Source: Lamellibrachia satsuma (Eukaryota > Annelida > Polychaeta > Sabellida > Siboglinidae). From it: DNA of 64,000 nt. Of the stretch, positions 47,688-61,961 are shown one piece after another (the stretch's first letter is position 1; each line of letters opens with the position of its first letter). The stretch lies in NCBI GenBank assembly GCA_033239005.1, contig BSQZ01000001.1, positions 7,695,500 to 7,759,499 of the forward strand, read 5' to 3'. A model generated the notes under the pieces. The model worked only from the letters and a program-made list of their open reading frames with translations, was not told the DNA's origin and ran no database searches. Position numbers and translations under genes: made by a program.

Positions 47688-48024
47688 TCATAGGCGTCAA
47701 TCTGTCAACATTCTGTTCATGACAAAATAAGAAAGTATGCATGAAAAGCGGGAAACACCCTTTTCCTTTCAATTTAAATTTTGCGTTTTACGGGTCGCCA
47801 TTTTGATGTGCCATTCTCGCTCATGTGAGAGAATCATTTGAGACAAAAGGAATAAAATGTCCATAGAAGGGCCTCATGTGCAACAAAAAAATATAAATTT
47901 TTCCATGAATATTGTTTGTTTTTGAAAATGTTAAAAACGAGATTTCGTCCAAAAAGCGGGAAAGCGGGACCAATAAAAAAAAACCCGGGTATTTCCTGTC
48001 CGAAAGTGGTAATGTTGACACCTA
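47688..48024. mobile_element. MITE-like repeat with CATAGGYGTCAA termini
   Basis: ATCATAGGCGTCAATCTGTC at the left is answered by GTTGACACCTATGGATGAT at the right: an imperfect inverted repeat of about 12 bases. The interior contains two CAAAAAGCGGGAAA-like segments and no clear coding. The class is not resolved. Confidence 0.4.
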
Positions 48025-51000
48025 TGGATGATAACTTATTAGAATAAATATTCACTCTGAATGAGATTGTTTCCCAGCCAAATACAGCAGCCACTGATCA
48101 AGAAATGCACACATGAATATTAGCAAAGATAAGACAGGATGCAGGCCATCTCCATCACCATCCAGTGGTGTTATCTAGTCATATGTTGGTCTGTGCTGAC
48201 AGCTGCTGTCTGGAGATGTCAGTGACTTGAGGTCAGTCCAGGTGCCTGGCTGTCCACTCTCTCACTGGATAAGCAGCTATCATCATGTGTGCATCACTGT
48301 GACGGACCAGACTAAACACATCCCATCCTGGTCTACTGCCACTGTTACTTTATAGAGGTCAAACCACAGTTAGACTTGTAATGCATAACAAATATTTTTT
48401 TTACCCAATTTTAGTTATTTTATTTTCCAAGAAGTAACTGCATTCAGCCAGCAAGTTTGGAATGTTTGAAATATCACACTTTTGGCAGTGAGATGTTGCA
48501 GTATGAAGCGGATTCGAAAACACGCAGATATTTTGGTGGTGACATTCCTGAAACACCAGTAGGCATATTGATATTTGGCAAAAACTGCCAATTTTGAGGG
48601 TGGACATGTCTGCGACAGGATTAAAAGAACAGGACTGATTTTGACGAAACTTAATCAGAATATCAGTGACATGATGGCAGTATCTGGGAATATTTTTTTG
48701 ATGGTCCACTTTTCTTATAATCAGACAAACTGTTAACATGGTCACAATACTGCGCTGTGGTCTGCCCTCAATGACGTGGCCTATCCCATATGTTGCAACA
48801 CCGACCAATGTTGCTAGTATACTTGGTTATTAGATGACTTCCGCTAAAAAAAAATGGCTAAAAGTCTTATCACCAAATGAGTGTGACAGACACATTAGCT
48901 TGTTTCCCTTTGTAGTGAGTGCATCAGCACTACCACATGCGCCAATCAACAGAGCAGATGTGTTTTTTTAGCTTCACCCGTTTCCTGTTCCTTAGTTTGT
49001 TTAGCTAGTTTCAGCGATAACATGCAAAGGTATAAGTGATCACTTGCAGTGTTGTTTTAACTTGTAAACTGTTTGTTCAGTGTTTTGATGTACCCCTAAT
49101 TAATTATCCACATCCCTGATTTATAGCTAAGGATGTTTACCAAACAGTATATCAGATAAATCAGTAATGTGTGGCATCACTTTAAATGGAAATAAAAGTC
49201 ACTGTTTTGGTCTTTTGCACCTATACAAGTTAATACAACATAACGATTTGCAACTGCAATCAAAAATATCACGTCAGTACATTTACTACAAAAACTTTGT
49301 TGAACACGCAGCATCTTAATTTCATAGGCCGCGCCATACTGTTAGATAACTCTACATCACTAGTGCTTGTAATCTGGCAATGTTCGCTCACCAAATGAAA
49401 ATATGTTTGGAAACACCTAGTTCCTATACTTGTCAATAGGATATGGCCACGTTGTTTGCATCTGAACTTAACTTATGTAACATATTTTGGCCTTTGTGTA
49501 CTAAACTTATCCCGTTCTAATATAGCATCTTGCTTGATTATGTAACTTTACCTCTTTTACCTTTGATTGAGAATTTGTGTTGCTTTGGTGTATACCCTCC
49601 AGCCCTTCGATTTCAGTCGAATGCACTTAACACTTAACACGTAGTAGTGGAAGTCTAGCTGCATCAATTTCCTAGAACTGCAAGGCACTTAGCCACACTG
49701 ATCAACATGGCAGCTACCAGAAAAACCAAGATTTGACCAGAATCGCCAACTTTTAGAACAAATTCTAAGGAAAGCACCGGCATGATATTCTTGATTGTAG
49801 TTGCAAATTGTGTCTTTTAGGTGTAGTACCTTAGGCAAAAAACTCAAGAAATATATATTTTTTTATTTCTTCCTTGAATCCTCAGCGGTCCTTCGCTCTG
49901 ATGGTTACTTTTGTATGTTTCTGTTCATATCATGCTTAACAATTCTGGTTTGTGGCGTATCTGAGCTCAGGCTCCTGACGATTTAGGCGCTATATACGTT
50001 TTATTATTATTAAAATTTAATATAATTATAGCTGAACTTTGCTTTATGGTCCTCAGTAATACAGTCACCTTCCCTGGGACAGGCCCACATTATTTCCAAA
50101 ACAGTAAGGTGTAGGAAATTAGGCCTGCTAATGCAGTCACCTCGCTATTCAGGTATTTGTTCCTAGTCCCGAGGGTGATTTTAATAGTGAGGTTCCACTG
50201 GACTGTAGTGACTCATTGTGGTCTTTGAGAAACTGGAAAATAACTGCTGCTTTACATAAACCCCCAAAATAATTCTCACCTGGTCAAACTGTTTTACTAA
50301 CAGCTTTGATCGGAGACCTAATAGCTGGCAATCCTGGGCATGGTCTCGGCTACTAACCACACCCTCAGGGTATTGGTTAGGGGGCTGTCCAGTTTAATCA
50401 AACAAGATGACCACATAGTCTACCCCTCTACTCTACCCCATCCTTCCACCCTGGCACACAGATGGATTCTACAGCTCAAGGGGCTGTGAATTAGACACAC
50501 TTAGAAGCAATTCCCTGGCAATACCCTAAAGAAACTCATAGTGTCACTGGAGGGTGGAGCCAATTACAAGCACCACCCTGGCACCTAAACTCCCAGTCCT
50601 TATCTCTTCCTTGTCCCCCTTCATTAGGCTCAACCTAGGGCAGGTCTCCCAAGCCTGACTGCAGGGAAGCAAACCCATGTGGTTTGAGCAAACATTAGCA
50701 GTGTTGGCAAGCTGGGAAATAACAATATTGTCAGCTTCACTCTAGTGCAAGCAAATTCATTAAACTATCCAGTCTCGGTGTCAATCAAACTTACTGATGT
50801 TGTGTCCTTGGACATGATCCAGTTTGTATAATCATGCATGGATTTCACGTGATGTTTATGCACAAGCATGTAAACACTTTTAATAATTCAACACGATTGA
50901 AGTAAAAAGCATATTGAAGAACCGAAGAACCTAGTTAGTTCTGCATATCAAATTAGCATGGTGGCAGGTAGGCCATTCTCAGTCCACTTAGGGCATCAGT

Positions 51001-51114
51001 TCAGTATGAATAAACTGTAGAACTAACCATCAAAAATGGTTATACATAACTGACCACCTGATATACATCTACAACTGGCCAAATGATATATTATTGTACA
51101 ACTAACTTGGGGGA
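48025..51114. other. Stretch without a recognised gene
   Basis: It holds a second copy of the GATTTAGGCGC dispersed repeat at 49931-50018 and a 135-codon unrecognised minus-strand ORF (48808-48401). Nothing else is identified. Confidence 0.4.
49931..50018 (+). repeat. Dispersed repeat end (copy 2)
   Basis: GAGCTCAGGCTCCTGACG and ATTTAGGCGCTATATACG followed by TTATTATTATTAAAA. It is related to 31636-31722, and the ATT-rich end suggests a retroposon 3' terminus. Confidence 0.5.
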
Positions 51115-51310
51115 GTGACCGCGGTCTCAACCTCCCATCTCCCACTTGCTTTGGGGGGCCAACCTCCCATCTCCCACCTGTTTGTGTGGCCAATCTCCCA
51201 CCTCCCACCATTTTTGAGAGTCCATCTCACCAATCACACGTCCCACCTATTTTTGAGGTCAACCTCTCGCCTCCCACTAATTTTTAGGAGCAACCTCCCG
51301 CCTCCCACGT
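51115..51310. repeat. CCTCCCACC-rich degenerate repeat
   Basis: About five imperfect units of CAACCTCCCATCTCCCACCT plus TTTTTGAGG. A related shorter run (CCACCTATTTTAGGCCAACC TCCCACC) lies at 2337-2390. Confidence 0.7.
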
Positions 51311-51665
51311 CCTGCTACACCCCTTAGTAGCCACTTGATGTGGCTACACAGTACAACTAGCCACTTGATATTGCTAAATGTTACAACTGGGCACTTGATA
51401 CATCATTAGATATACCGGTGCAACTGGTAAAAAATACTATAACAGGCCATAATTATGACATGGCTAACTGGTAGAGCAGATCACAAATGGTTGGCTAACA
51501 GTAAATGCCCTCAAAACAACCCACTGTAGCCCCTACTTCACCCAGAACACCCTGGACCCATTACAGCACAAATCATCAATAGGTCAATTGTGTGATCCAG
51601 GTTAAGCTGAACATATCTCCAACTGTAAGTCATTAAATGACACATTGCAATCAATAAATGATACA

Positions 51666-51704
51666 TTGCAATTAAAGAAGAAATTATTTCTTCTTTAATT
51701 GCAA
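51666..51704. repeat. 39-base near-perfect palindrome
   Basis: TTGCAATTAAAGAAGAAAT is followed by its inverse ATTTCTTCTTTAATTGCAA, mismatched only at the centre. Confidence 0.9.
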
Positions 51705-54097
51705 ACTGTGATTTCTCGAACAGGAACAGGACAAACACTGAAGACACACTATGACGAAATGACACATTATAAGACTCAAGACTAAAACGCCTCAGTTCAC
51801 CAATCAATACATCCATCTCTCTTGCAATCTCCTTTTGTGGCTTGCCCACACATCAGTGATTGTCATCACTTCCACAGTGCACACACACACACTGCACATG
51901 TATGTGAAGGCTGAGTATCTACTTGTCTGATAGACTGCCTGTGATCATTGCCAAGTGCTGACAAACAAGACTGCATTCTCTCAACTGCCTTTTCTAATTA
52001 CCCAGATACAATCCTCAAGCAATTCATGTGTATATGAAGACCCAGGACTGACTGAGGCGAGCTGCATAAAGTAATCTCACATTCAATGTGCACTACCAGT
52101 AATGGAGCAGTGTAACAGTGCTGTAATTAACAATGTAATAAATGTGTAAACATAATTAGGAAGCTTCATTCCTCATATCTAATAATTTCACAATAATCTA
52201 TAGGGCAGACAGCACATCATACAATTACAACTTTACTCCTTTCTACTTGTCATAGTAAATGTATGTTCTTACTGCCAATATCAACACATTCTACTGTGCA
52301 CACAAGTTTTATTTGTTGATATTTTATTTGTGGACTAATGACACTACACATCAATACATAAATTATATTAATTATCTATAATAACCAACAGTGCATGGCT
52401 GGCATACTATGCTGCCCAGATGAAATACACCCCATCCCGAGGGACAGAGCTGCTGCCAAACTGCCTATAGGAAACATTTCGGGAAAACTAATTTCCCAAA
52501 CCACAAAGCTCTGGGACTAGGCCAGAACTATATCCACGGAGTACTGTCCCCCCCAACCCAAAGGCTGTTGAATAGATCAGTTTTCCCAGTGGGAGTGAAC
52601 TAAACACATGGTTCCCAAGTGTAAGTTATTCCTGCCTTCAAGCAGAGAACAGGTCAAGCCCGTGATAACTCAGCACACTAGCGCACCATGTGGGCAACAT
52701 TAAGTTATTCCACTTAGTGCACCAGGGGGCAGCACTTGCTGATACAACCACAACAATCCAACACTTTCCAAGCCACATTATTAGAGTTTGTTTAACACAC
52801 AGTATAGTCGTGGATTACTTTAACTGAAAGTGTAAACAACTTCTCCAGTACGTCAATAATTATTAAATGAGTTTACTACTACATAAGGTGGTGTAAGAAA
52901 TGGGTAATGCCAGGAATATTCCGGCGAGCTAGCACCAGTATAGGTGTGGTGATCAAACATGCATGAACCTTCATGAACCTTAGGACAATCAACAGGTCAG
53001 CAGACACATCTGTTGTGTCTGCATCCACACATAAACACCCGAGACACCACAAGACTATACACCTGGCCGTCAGTACAACCACAGGTACATGTTACCTGCG
53101 TTACCTACAGACACAATGAAGTCAAGCGTGACTGCCTAAACAGGCCATGCTGAGAATGGGGCATGTGGACAGGCCAAGCCCATCAGGGGAACTTTTGTCC
53201 AATAGTCCTTTCACTTCTCACTGCTCGATTAGCCAACTTTTCATCAAGTGGCAGGGTTACAAAGAAAGCAAGTATCAGTTGCTGGAGTAGACAGACACTA
53301 CGCCCTGGTATTAAAGCAACCATCATTGGGTTTCTATCCATCCAGACAAACCCAACCTCACAGAAAAACACCATTCTATCATTAAGAGTATTTTTTAGAT
53401 AAATTTTATGTGTGAGAAATTGATAGAGTTAATGGTTCAAATGAAGTAGCAAGTAAAAGCACTCAGTCAATGCGTGGACCTGCTTCTGTTCCAAAGATAT
53501 CACAAAGATATAATCTTCAGTATACTTGATTACAATCATAAAACCTCATACACCCAGTTATATAACTTAAGTGTAGTAAGTCATTTACCCTCATGTCTTT
53601 TATATCACCTGGCATAGACACAGTTGAGTAGTTTTTACATCCTCTTCCTGCTGCTAAAGCCCCAATGATTACAGGTGGGTCTACACCATATCATGTTACA
53701 CATATTACATAGCATAGGCATTGCCACCAAAGGAAGATTCTTGTATGTGAAAATGTTTTAATTAATTTGTGTAATGGCAGACACCAGATGTCCAACTCCC
53801 AACACCCTCACATAACAGTAACAGTTAGACTACACTGGTCATTACTCCAGCATGGCCTGTTACCTGGCGGACTAGTGTACCAGTTGGCATTCACCAGCTG
53901 TCTCTCTATGTCACCTGTCACATCCATTGTCCCTGTGACATGATAATTAGCAATGCAATGATGAATACAGTCTACAGATGACTGCACTACATTGTACTGG
54001 CTAATGACTCAATATTATTTCTAGGCATCATGTGTCGCTAATTATATGCACTTGGTCTGTAATTAGTCAGATGACATCAATGTCCATACTCAGGGGC

Positions 54098-54163
54098 GAG
54101 GTCATTTCAACCTACCTGAACTGGACGTCCCTATGTCCAGTTCAGGTAGGTTGAATTGACCTC
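54098..54163. repeat. 29-bp inverted repeat with 8-base loop
   Basis: GAGGTCATTTCAACCTACCT...GAACTGGAC is answered by GTCCAGTTCAGGTAGGTTGA...GACCTC with a single mismatch. The loop is GTCCCTAT. Confidence 0.92.
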
Positions 54164-56603
54164 TCACAATCATTCAGTCTCCAACAGGCTGTCCAGATAA
54201 CAACACTGCATAATGTGTCTTCGTATCATCCAGTGAGACAACGGAGAACAGATTGAAGAGGTCAATGTAAATTTCATGTAAACCGAAAACATATGTCCAC
54301 GGCCCTGGTCAAACATCATAAATACGCCAGCAGTTAGATACGTTTGTACACCTACTGACCCAGTTGCCTACTGATGTCGCTTCTGATCTATTTTTTACAC
54401 TGACATGAACAGTGAACACTCATTGAGGAAAGTAATGCATTAAATTATGTGCTGATAATGCATGATGATTCCAGGATCATCCGGGAAATTACCCGGGAAT
54501 TTGTATCCACATTGAAGCACAAAGTATTGCACACTCACATAACTGACGGATGTTGCCACAGTGACTGCCACAGATGGAACCAAGGCAAACTATCAAATAT
54601 ATATCCCTGGAAAATCCCTACAGAAGGTCCTTAATTCAACAATCACACCTTTAAAATGTGAAAGTTGTTTCTGAAAAATATATTTAAACATACTGTTTTT
54701 ATGTGTATTATTTAAATTGTCCCACAACAGTTTTGAGAAAGCGAGCGACAGGGGCGGTGTTAACAACCTACATCATTTTAAAGCATGTGCATTTGAACAA
54801 ATCAAGGATTGGGGAAGATGTGCCAAGATAAATTGGAACACCCATTACAAGCAACTGGTGCAAACTCTCCCAGGACCAATGTCAACGGGACTAGAAAAGA
54901 AGCATTGCAGATCCAAAATACCCATTCCTCACATGCTCAGCTGTAGACAAATATCACCAGCACACCAACCAAAACAAGCTGGTGCTTAGCATTCTCAAGG
55001 CATGTGAAGCATTTATACATTTGGATGGACGTCCAGAATTAAGTTTCTAGGTAAACAGATACATGAACTAAAGGTGACATGACCAGCTGAGGGCCAGCCA
55101 CACTAGTTGTCCACATGCTGTCTGAAACAACTCTTACATTAAGTGCTGACCAAACAATGACCTGGCTTATTCTGAAGTCTTTCTACATGAAGGGTCCCTC
55201 TTGACCAGGGGTCATCAATTAGACTTTCTAGAGGACCACATGTTGACCTTTGACATGTCCAGTATGCTGAGTTGGTCTGTAATACCAGTAACCAATAGAT
55301 AAGATATGAATATGGAGAAGCAGACATAGAAATGCACATCAACTCATTTAATACATAATTTTGTATGTGAACAAAATATTATAAAGGCCAGCGATTTCAT
55401 TAACCTAGAAATTAAACAACATTCAGCAGCCATGCTTAATTTGCATAACCACCAAATGGCCAATGAAACAGTAATTATAACTCCATAATTACGCATGCAC
55501 GCACACATAAAATTCAAGATTACTATTCACTGTGCTATAACTGGATCACTTTCTACAAACACGTAAATGATGCTGATCACATCATCACAGTTTTAAAGGA
55601 AGAATAGCTACGTTGTTTAAATTGTAACTGTATCTATATGAATACGGCTAAATGAATCGCAAAAACTGGAACTTAAAACCAAACCACATTATACTGATTT
55701 CACCCCAGCTGTACTCTGATTGAAAGCACTATAGTATAGAAAAAAACAAATTAGTCTGTGAGCCACAAACAACACCGGACTGTCATTTGGTGGATAGCGT
55801 TGATAGTGCCAATGATAATAATAATACCCGGGTCGTACAGCCAGGATGCCAGCTTCAGAACAAAGACAATCAAACAAAACAATGGGATGAGAGAGTTATC
55901 AGATGGGTGACTCAGACTAGATTAGTAAAGGCCAGCGATTCTGAGGATGTCACAAATAAATTCTGAACAGTGAAATGGGCATACTACAAAAATAGTACCG
56001 TTTTTTTTGTTAGCTTTTACGACGATCGTTGCTGTTTTTTCTACAAAGCACAACCAAGTTCTTCCTTGAAACCCAACAGGATCTAAATGCAAAATATTTT
56101 AGTCAACACCATTAATGACTGATGATTCAAACTCGTCCTCTCCAAACAGGATCTTGGCATTGTTGTTATCTACCCCAGTTGTACCATGGCATAGCTGGTG
56201 TTTTCACAGCCACTAGCTTCACAGATTACTTAGCAGCAGGCAGGACTCAAAAGGCACCGCAAATGTATCAAAATGTACTTAAAATAATTCAACAGAAACT
56301 GCCGAAGTGGAATTATTGAATTAGCAATTTCATTGTAATTTTGTACAATGTTTTTGGCCTGGGGGTATAAATGTAGCCTCAGCTCTACATGTGAACCGAG
56401 CAATTTAGCAAACCTTCATGAAAGTCAGTATATATGCCGTGTAAACTGTACAAAGAATAGATTCAGACACAGATTGGTCATTGCAAAGCATACAGAGCTA
56501 CAAGTTGGCTAGGCTTCATGAAAACTGACCAAAATAGAAACCGGCTAATTACTACTTGAAAACAACTAGTAACGACAAGTGCAGGGCAAACATTGCGTAC
56601 ATG

Positions 56604-56632
56604 CCTATGTGCATGTTTTGCATGCACATAGG
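56604..56632. repeat. 12-bp perfect hairpin
   Basis: CCTATGTGCATG, loop TTTTG, CATGCACATAGG. Confidence 0.9.
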
Positions 56633-57991
56633 TTTCAGGTACAATGTTTAGACCCTGTCATAAAAAATGTGCTCCTCGTGCATCCTAGATGTACCTGCAA
56701 AGGGTTAGTCCCAGAAAAAAATCTGATACTTTGAGGTGCCACAGAAACGTTTTATCCACACTTCAAAGATTTCACCAAAACGAAGCAACAACATCAGTTT
56801 AAGAGCACAAACACAAGGTCATCAGACACAAAAGGTCATCAGTACATTTGTGGTCTGCCTCCAGTGGTCAAAACTAAATCTTAAAAAAGACACTGACCTT
56901 CCTAAAAGATACTGACCATAAGATAACCTGCAATCTCAAACCTCAAGTAATCATCTCGGAGAACTTGTATTTTAGACTCAGGTCTACATCTGTAAGATAT
57001 TTATAACTATATCACCTCAATCACAACTGTAAATAACTGCACAACTAATTGTAAATAAACATTTTGTCCACTCTATATGAGAAATAAATATCAGCCAGAA
57101 TATCCCTAACATCAATTATCAAAATTACATTTACAGTGTTTAGTTACCATATATATTTTACATATGTTTTCTTGTGGTTCAAAGCTTCAAACGTTCAATG
57201 CTCATGAGTTTTTAATCAAGCACTTCTGCAAACTAACAAGGACAGAAGTGTCAGAAAACCGGCTGTGAAATGCTTTGAAAATTATCGATTTAAAATAAAT
57301 AATACTCAAGCAACGAGCTGCTAAAATTCCAACTGAGTTGCACAGGTGAACAACCGTTTAACAGAACTTTACACAAGTGATCATATAACTAAGGTAACAT
57401 ACAATGCCTTACACAGTGGTGCCACTGCAGTGCTGCCTTAACACTGAAAAATCCACGGAAAAGCTATAGAGCAACTACGAACAAAACCTCATGAACATGT
57501 GTCATTCATCTGAGTGCCATCATCAGTGTCTGTTGGTGAAACACAAGTCTCCTACAGTCTACTGTGCACTTGGATCCTCTCCGAGATTCGCCTCATTCTG
57601 CATAACATAAAAGGTGCACTGAGCTTTGTGAATCTGTTGTGACATGTGGATGCTGTGTTATCTTTTCAATTTACCCAGTGCTAAGACCGCGCCGCGACAA
57701 AAAAACTAGCATGCTGTTTTATCACACGATGTGGTGTGCCCTTCCACTGTCAAATGTCTGGGTAAAAAGCGACCTATGACACAGCTGGTGTGACTATGAG
57801 AACAGCCCAGCCTCACGCCTCTCTCCCACCTGTAATGGGTCATACTGTTGGTCTTGTGAAACAGGTTCTCAGAAAAGCAGCAGTATCCAAACAGGCAGAA
57901 AATGACACTTCGTCTGCCAGTGTATTCAATGACAGTACATTCTAAATGCATGAAATCTCCACCAAAAAACATGACAAATCTAACAAATTAC

Positions 57992-58062
57992 AAGTGATAC
58001 AGGGTTGACCACAACAATGATACAGGTTGACCACAACAGTGATACAGGTTGACCACAACAGC
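57992..58062. repeat. 22-bp repeat, 3 copies
   Basis: GATACAGGTTGACCACAACA units, the first with one extra G. Confidence 0.9.
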
Positions 58063-58697
58063 AAATTGATTGAGGCCGAGATTCAGGAGCATTATGGGAT
58101 GCAAGAGTGATCACATGCTTCAAACAGATAAGTAATAAAGTAAGTAACATGCCTGTTACTTATCTTACTTGCATGCCCTCCTCTATTTCCTCATCAACCT
58201 CACTTCATTCAATCCATCCCTCACTCTTCTGGCATGTTCTCATCAGTTTCCCCATCAACTACACATCCCTAACTCAACCTCCCTGATTAAATACAACTTT
58301 TAATCTATCAACAGTTTCATTCAGGAAAGATAAAATTGCCAAAAACTTGTTGAAAACCGACTGTGCGTTTCACTAGGCATGGAGTGATTTTTTTCAAATT
58401 TAAACCTCCTTTATCAAGTCGGTTGCAGACTGTAATGAGAGAGTGTTGGAGAAAACTGATGTTGTCTAGTCTTTCAAGAAACCCGAGTAATCTGATAACT
58501 CTGTGATATGATGGCTTCTGCCACAGCCTCTCATTACAGCTGTGAAATGACAATGCGGCTAAATATTGCCTGTCTGTGTTGGGACCTTGTAGCGGGACAG
58601 AAAACACTCACACAGAAGGGCCTTGTTTCTCATGTAAGTACACACAGTGGTATCTCAACAGTGTGTATTACCAATGGTAGTAATAACTAACACAACA

Positions 58698-59425
58698 TAA
58701 ATATCACTGCCTGGTATCTGCTGACATCAACATGATACTTGTGCCTACTGGTCCTGGTATTTGCTGACATCAACATGATACTTGTGCCTACTGGTCCAGG
58801 TATCTGCTGACATCAACATGATCCTTGTACCTACCGGTCCTGGTATCTGCTGACATTAACATGACACTTGCTTCTAATGGTCCTGGTATCTGCTGACATC
58901 AACATGACACTTGCACCTACTGGTCCTGGTAACTGCTGACATCAATATGATACTTGCATCTACTGGTCCTGGTATCTGCTGACATCAACATGATACTTGT
59001 GCCTACTAGTCCTGGTACCTGCTGACATCAACATGATACTTGTGCCTACTAGTCCTGGTATCTGCTGACATCAACATGATACTTGCACCTACTGGTCCTG
59101 GTATCTGCTGACATCAACATGATACTTATGCCGACTGGTCCTGGTATTTGCTGACATTAACATGATACTTGTATCTACTGGTCCTGGTATCTGCTGACAT
59201 CAACATGATACTTGTACCTACTGGTTCTGGTATCTGCTGACATCTACATGGTATCTGCTGACATCAACATGACACTTCTACCTATTGGTCCTGGTATCTG
59301 CTGATGTCAACATGATACTTGTACCAACTGGTCCTGGTATCTGCTGACATCAACATGATACTTGTGCCTACTAGTCCTGGTATCTGCTGACTTCAACTTG
59401 ATACTTGTACCAACTGGTCCTGACA
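58698..59425. repeat. 43-bp minisatellite, about 16 copies
   Basis: The unit begins CTGGTATCTGCTGACATCAA and ends TACTTGTGCCTACTGGTC. Point variants are frequent, and one copy near 59240 is shortened. It overlaps no recognised exon. Confidence 0.95.
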
Positions 59426-59974
59426 ATATATTGACAATATTCATGCATAAATATGAAATTGTGATATTTTTGTGATAAAACTGTAACATCACACATCATT
59501 TGCGCATTACTTAGGGACATAATCGCCCAATATTACATGATACACTTACTCATAATCAATTACATTCGTCTACTTGTTGATGACAGTACGCATAGTTAAA
59601 TACAGATGGTATGTCAGGGAATATGTAGCGAGGTGAGTGCGTGTCAGTTTTAAAAGTTATTAGCTCTGATTTTAGATTGATACATATTTGTATCGGAACA
59701 GTCAAACCAGAAAGTTGGTTTCATGGCTACGAGACTACGTCCATTGTCTTTGGCTGGGGAGAGTCAGTCATTAATAGGCTATGTGGAACGTAGCCCTTGT
59801 TTCACAAAGATAATGAGCCTAAATATGACTAAATGATTTCATCAATAGCATGATTAATTTTGTGTAATTATTTCAGTGTAGTATGTCGTAATGCAGTTCT
59901 TAGAGTACATCATGCAAACACAAATTATAGTGTTTCAGCGTGCTATAAACAAAATGGGATTTTTATAATGGTCA

Positions 59975-59976
59975 TG

Positions 59977-60015
<39 letters not shown>

Positions 60016-60020
60016 TATAT
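59975..60020. repeat. (AT)n microsatellite
   Basis: About 16 AT units with one ACAT interruption. Confidence 0.9.
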
Positions 60021-60512
60021 GAGAATTTAGGAATCTTATCAACAAAGCCCCCCATAGTGTCACAGTGACACATCTTTCTGGTTCCACTTGCATCGTAACA
60101 CCAGTTCCATCTTGCCCAATCTCACCTACACACTACCTGCTGGCACTGAACATGTCCAGTTCAGTTGACCGTCGTCATAACCACACAGGGTCAGTGTGAG
60201 TGAGAACCAGAATGCAACGAGCTGGGTCGGAATATCATCTGAGAGTTTCATCACGACCCAGCATCAAGTCAGTCATGAATATAGATCTGCAAATCAATGC
60301 TGCCTCAATACGCAGCATAACCTGCTCCAGACTATCTGCTACTCAACTATACAAAAGCCAGCGGTCCCTCCTCAATTCCATTGTTTTCGCTCATTTCATT
60401 TTGCGAAAAAATCAAACCTGCCCAGTATCCACTATGGCATGCTAGCTCGTTTGTGCAACTTTTCTATGCAGTTTTTGTGAAAATCATCAGATAACGGTCA
60501 TAACCCATTAAA

Positions 60513-60542
60513 TCATTTGATGTTTGATCAAACATCAAATGA
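60513..60542. repeat. 30-base perfect palindrome
   Basis: TCATTTGATGTTTGA followed immediately by its exact inverse TCAAACATCAAATGA. Confidence 0.95.
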
Positions 60543-60899
60543 AGTGGAAATGGAAACGCTGAGCTGTTTGGTGTTAAACGTCATAAGCAACAATGATATG
60601 CTTCACTGAGATGTTATCCACATTTTTTTGTTAACTCTTCACATTACGGGATTTTGTCCTGTGGAAATTTGTCCTGTGGGATTATGCCCCAGATTTGCTG
60701 TAACCATTTGACATAAGAGAGACTCACAGTCAACTTAGGCAAGTAAGCAACACAGGCGTCATTGTCTACTAAAGTGACACGATATATTTTTGGAAAGTCG
60801 TCACCTAAATGAATGCAGTCAAACTTGCCATGTTCCAACTGATATTGTTTTCAAACACGTTGACATACATAATCTACCCAGTTATTGTCTATGCGTGTG

Positions 60900-61026
60900 G
60901 ACAAATGACAGAAAACTGAGACCGAGATGGGAGGACTGCGTGAACAGAGATTTGGCGGGAATGGGAAGGGAGAACGAGAGTGAGGGATACGTGGGTGTGG
61001 TAGACAGGTGGTTGAGACAGCAGTGA
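60900..61026 (+). pseudogene. LINE C-terminal fragment (RPRWEDCVNRDL type)
   Basis: The plus strand reads RKLRPRWEDCVNRDLAGMG and later WLRQQ before a stop. The GRPxxRWxDCVxxDLxxxG stretch is the tail found after the reverse transcriptase domain of several non-LTR retrotransposons. Everything upstream is missing. Confidence 0.5.
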
Positions 61027-61593
61027 AATGGGATCAGTGACAAAGAAGGAAACTAAAAATCGACAACCAGTATCACCCGGACCTCAGGGATAAAGAGGAG
61101 AGCAACTTGTGGACAAATAAAAATATTGTTCTGCCAGAGTTCAATGGAAGCTCCAACTTACTCTCAAACCAACAAACAGCTCAGCTGCCCGTACACACAA
61201 ACAAAGCAATGGACTTTCCTCACCTGACCACAAATACCTAGCTGTATTACAACTACAAGACAATGACGAGTTGACCAACATAGGTGTGTCTGTTGACCAC
61301 ACAAACTGTCCCAGCAATCAGCCTGAAAGTGTTAACTGGTCAACACTACCCCACCAGCCATCAACACAGCAAGGTGCTGGACAATATTACACAGTGCAGC
61401 AACATTAATTGAACCCAGCCACAAGCAACTGTTGCAGCAAACAATAGCTCAGGGCAACAATAAAACATCATTAGTTCCACTGCTACAAGCTGCATATGAT
61501 ATAATATAACGTGTGTCGAACCTCAGTCACTGATGTCTACATCTTACGATGTACTCTCAAAATATCTTCCATCACATTCCTTGTATTTACAGT

Positions 61594-61644
61594 AAACACT
61601 TAATAAAAGATGTCATTTTACAGTAAACACTTAATAAAACTCTA
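61594..61644. repeat. 28-bp direct repeat, 2 copies
   Basis: ACAGTAAACACTTAATAAAA occurs twice, 28 bases apart. Confidence 0.85.
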
Positions 61645-61961
61645 CTCACGGTTCTTAACTAAGTCGATTCCGATGACAAAGTAACAAACAACATACCACA
61701 CGTTGTGACCGCTGGCACTGGTAATGATCAAGTGACAAGGAACTAGTGTAGTTGTCCAGCTGGTCAGAAGCATAGTGAATCACACAAGGGCCTGGCCTTT
61801 CAACTGTACAACTGCTACAACTCACGATGGTCTATACCAGGAAGTGAACAGTCATGAGGCAACTATCAGCACATCTAATAGTAGAATTGTTCACTTATTC
61901 CTGTTGGTGTTATATTCCACTTTACTACACTTGGATCCTCAATTTGTGTCACTACAGAATT

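Larger units (their letters stand above)
51705..57989. other. 6-kb stretch without a recognised gene
   Basis: No exon, RNA gene or tandem array recognised. It holds the inverted repeats at 54098-54163 and 56604-56632, listed separately. Confidence 0.45.

Noticed and set aside
48401..48808. 135-codon minus-strand ORF
   Set aside because: Longest non-repetitive unknown ORF, but no recognisable family, and lengths like this are expected by chance in 64 kb over six frames.
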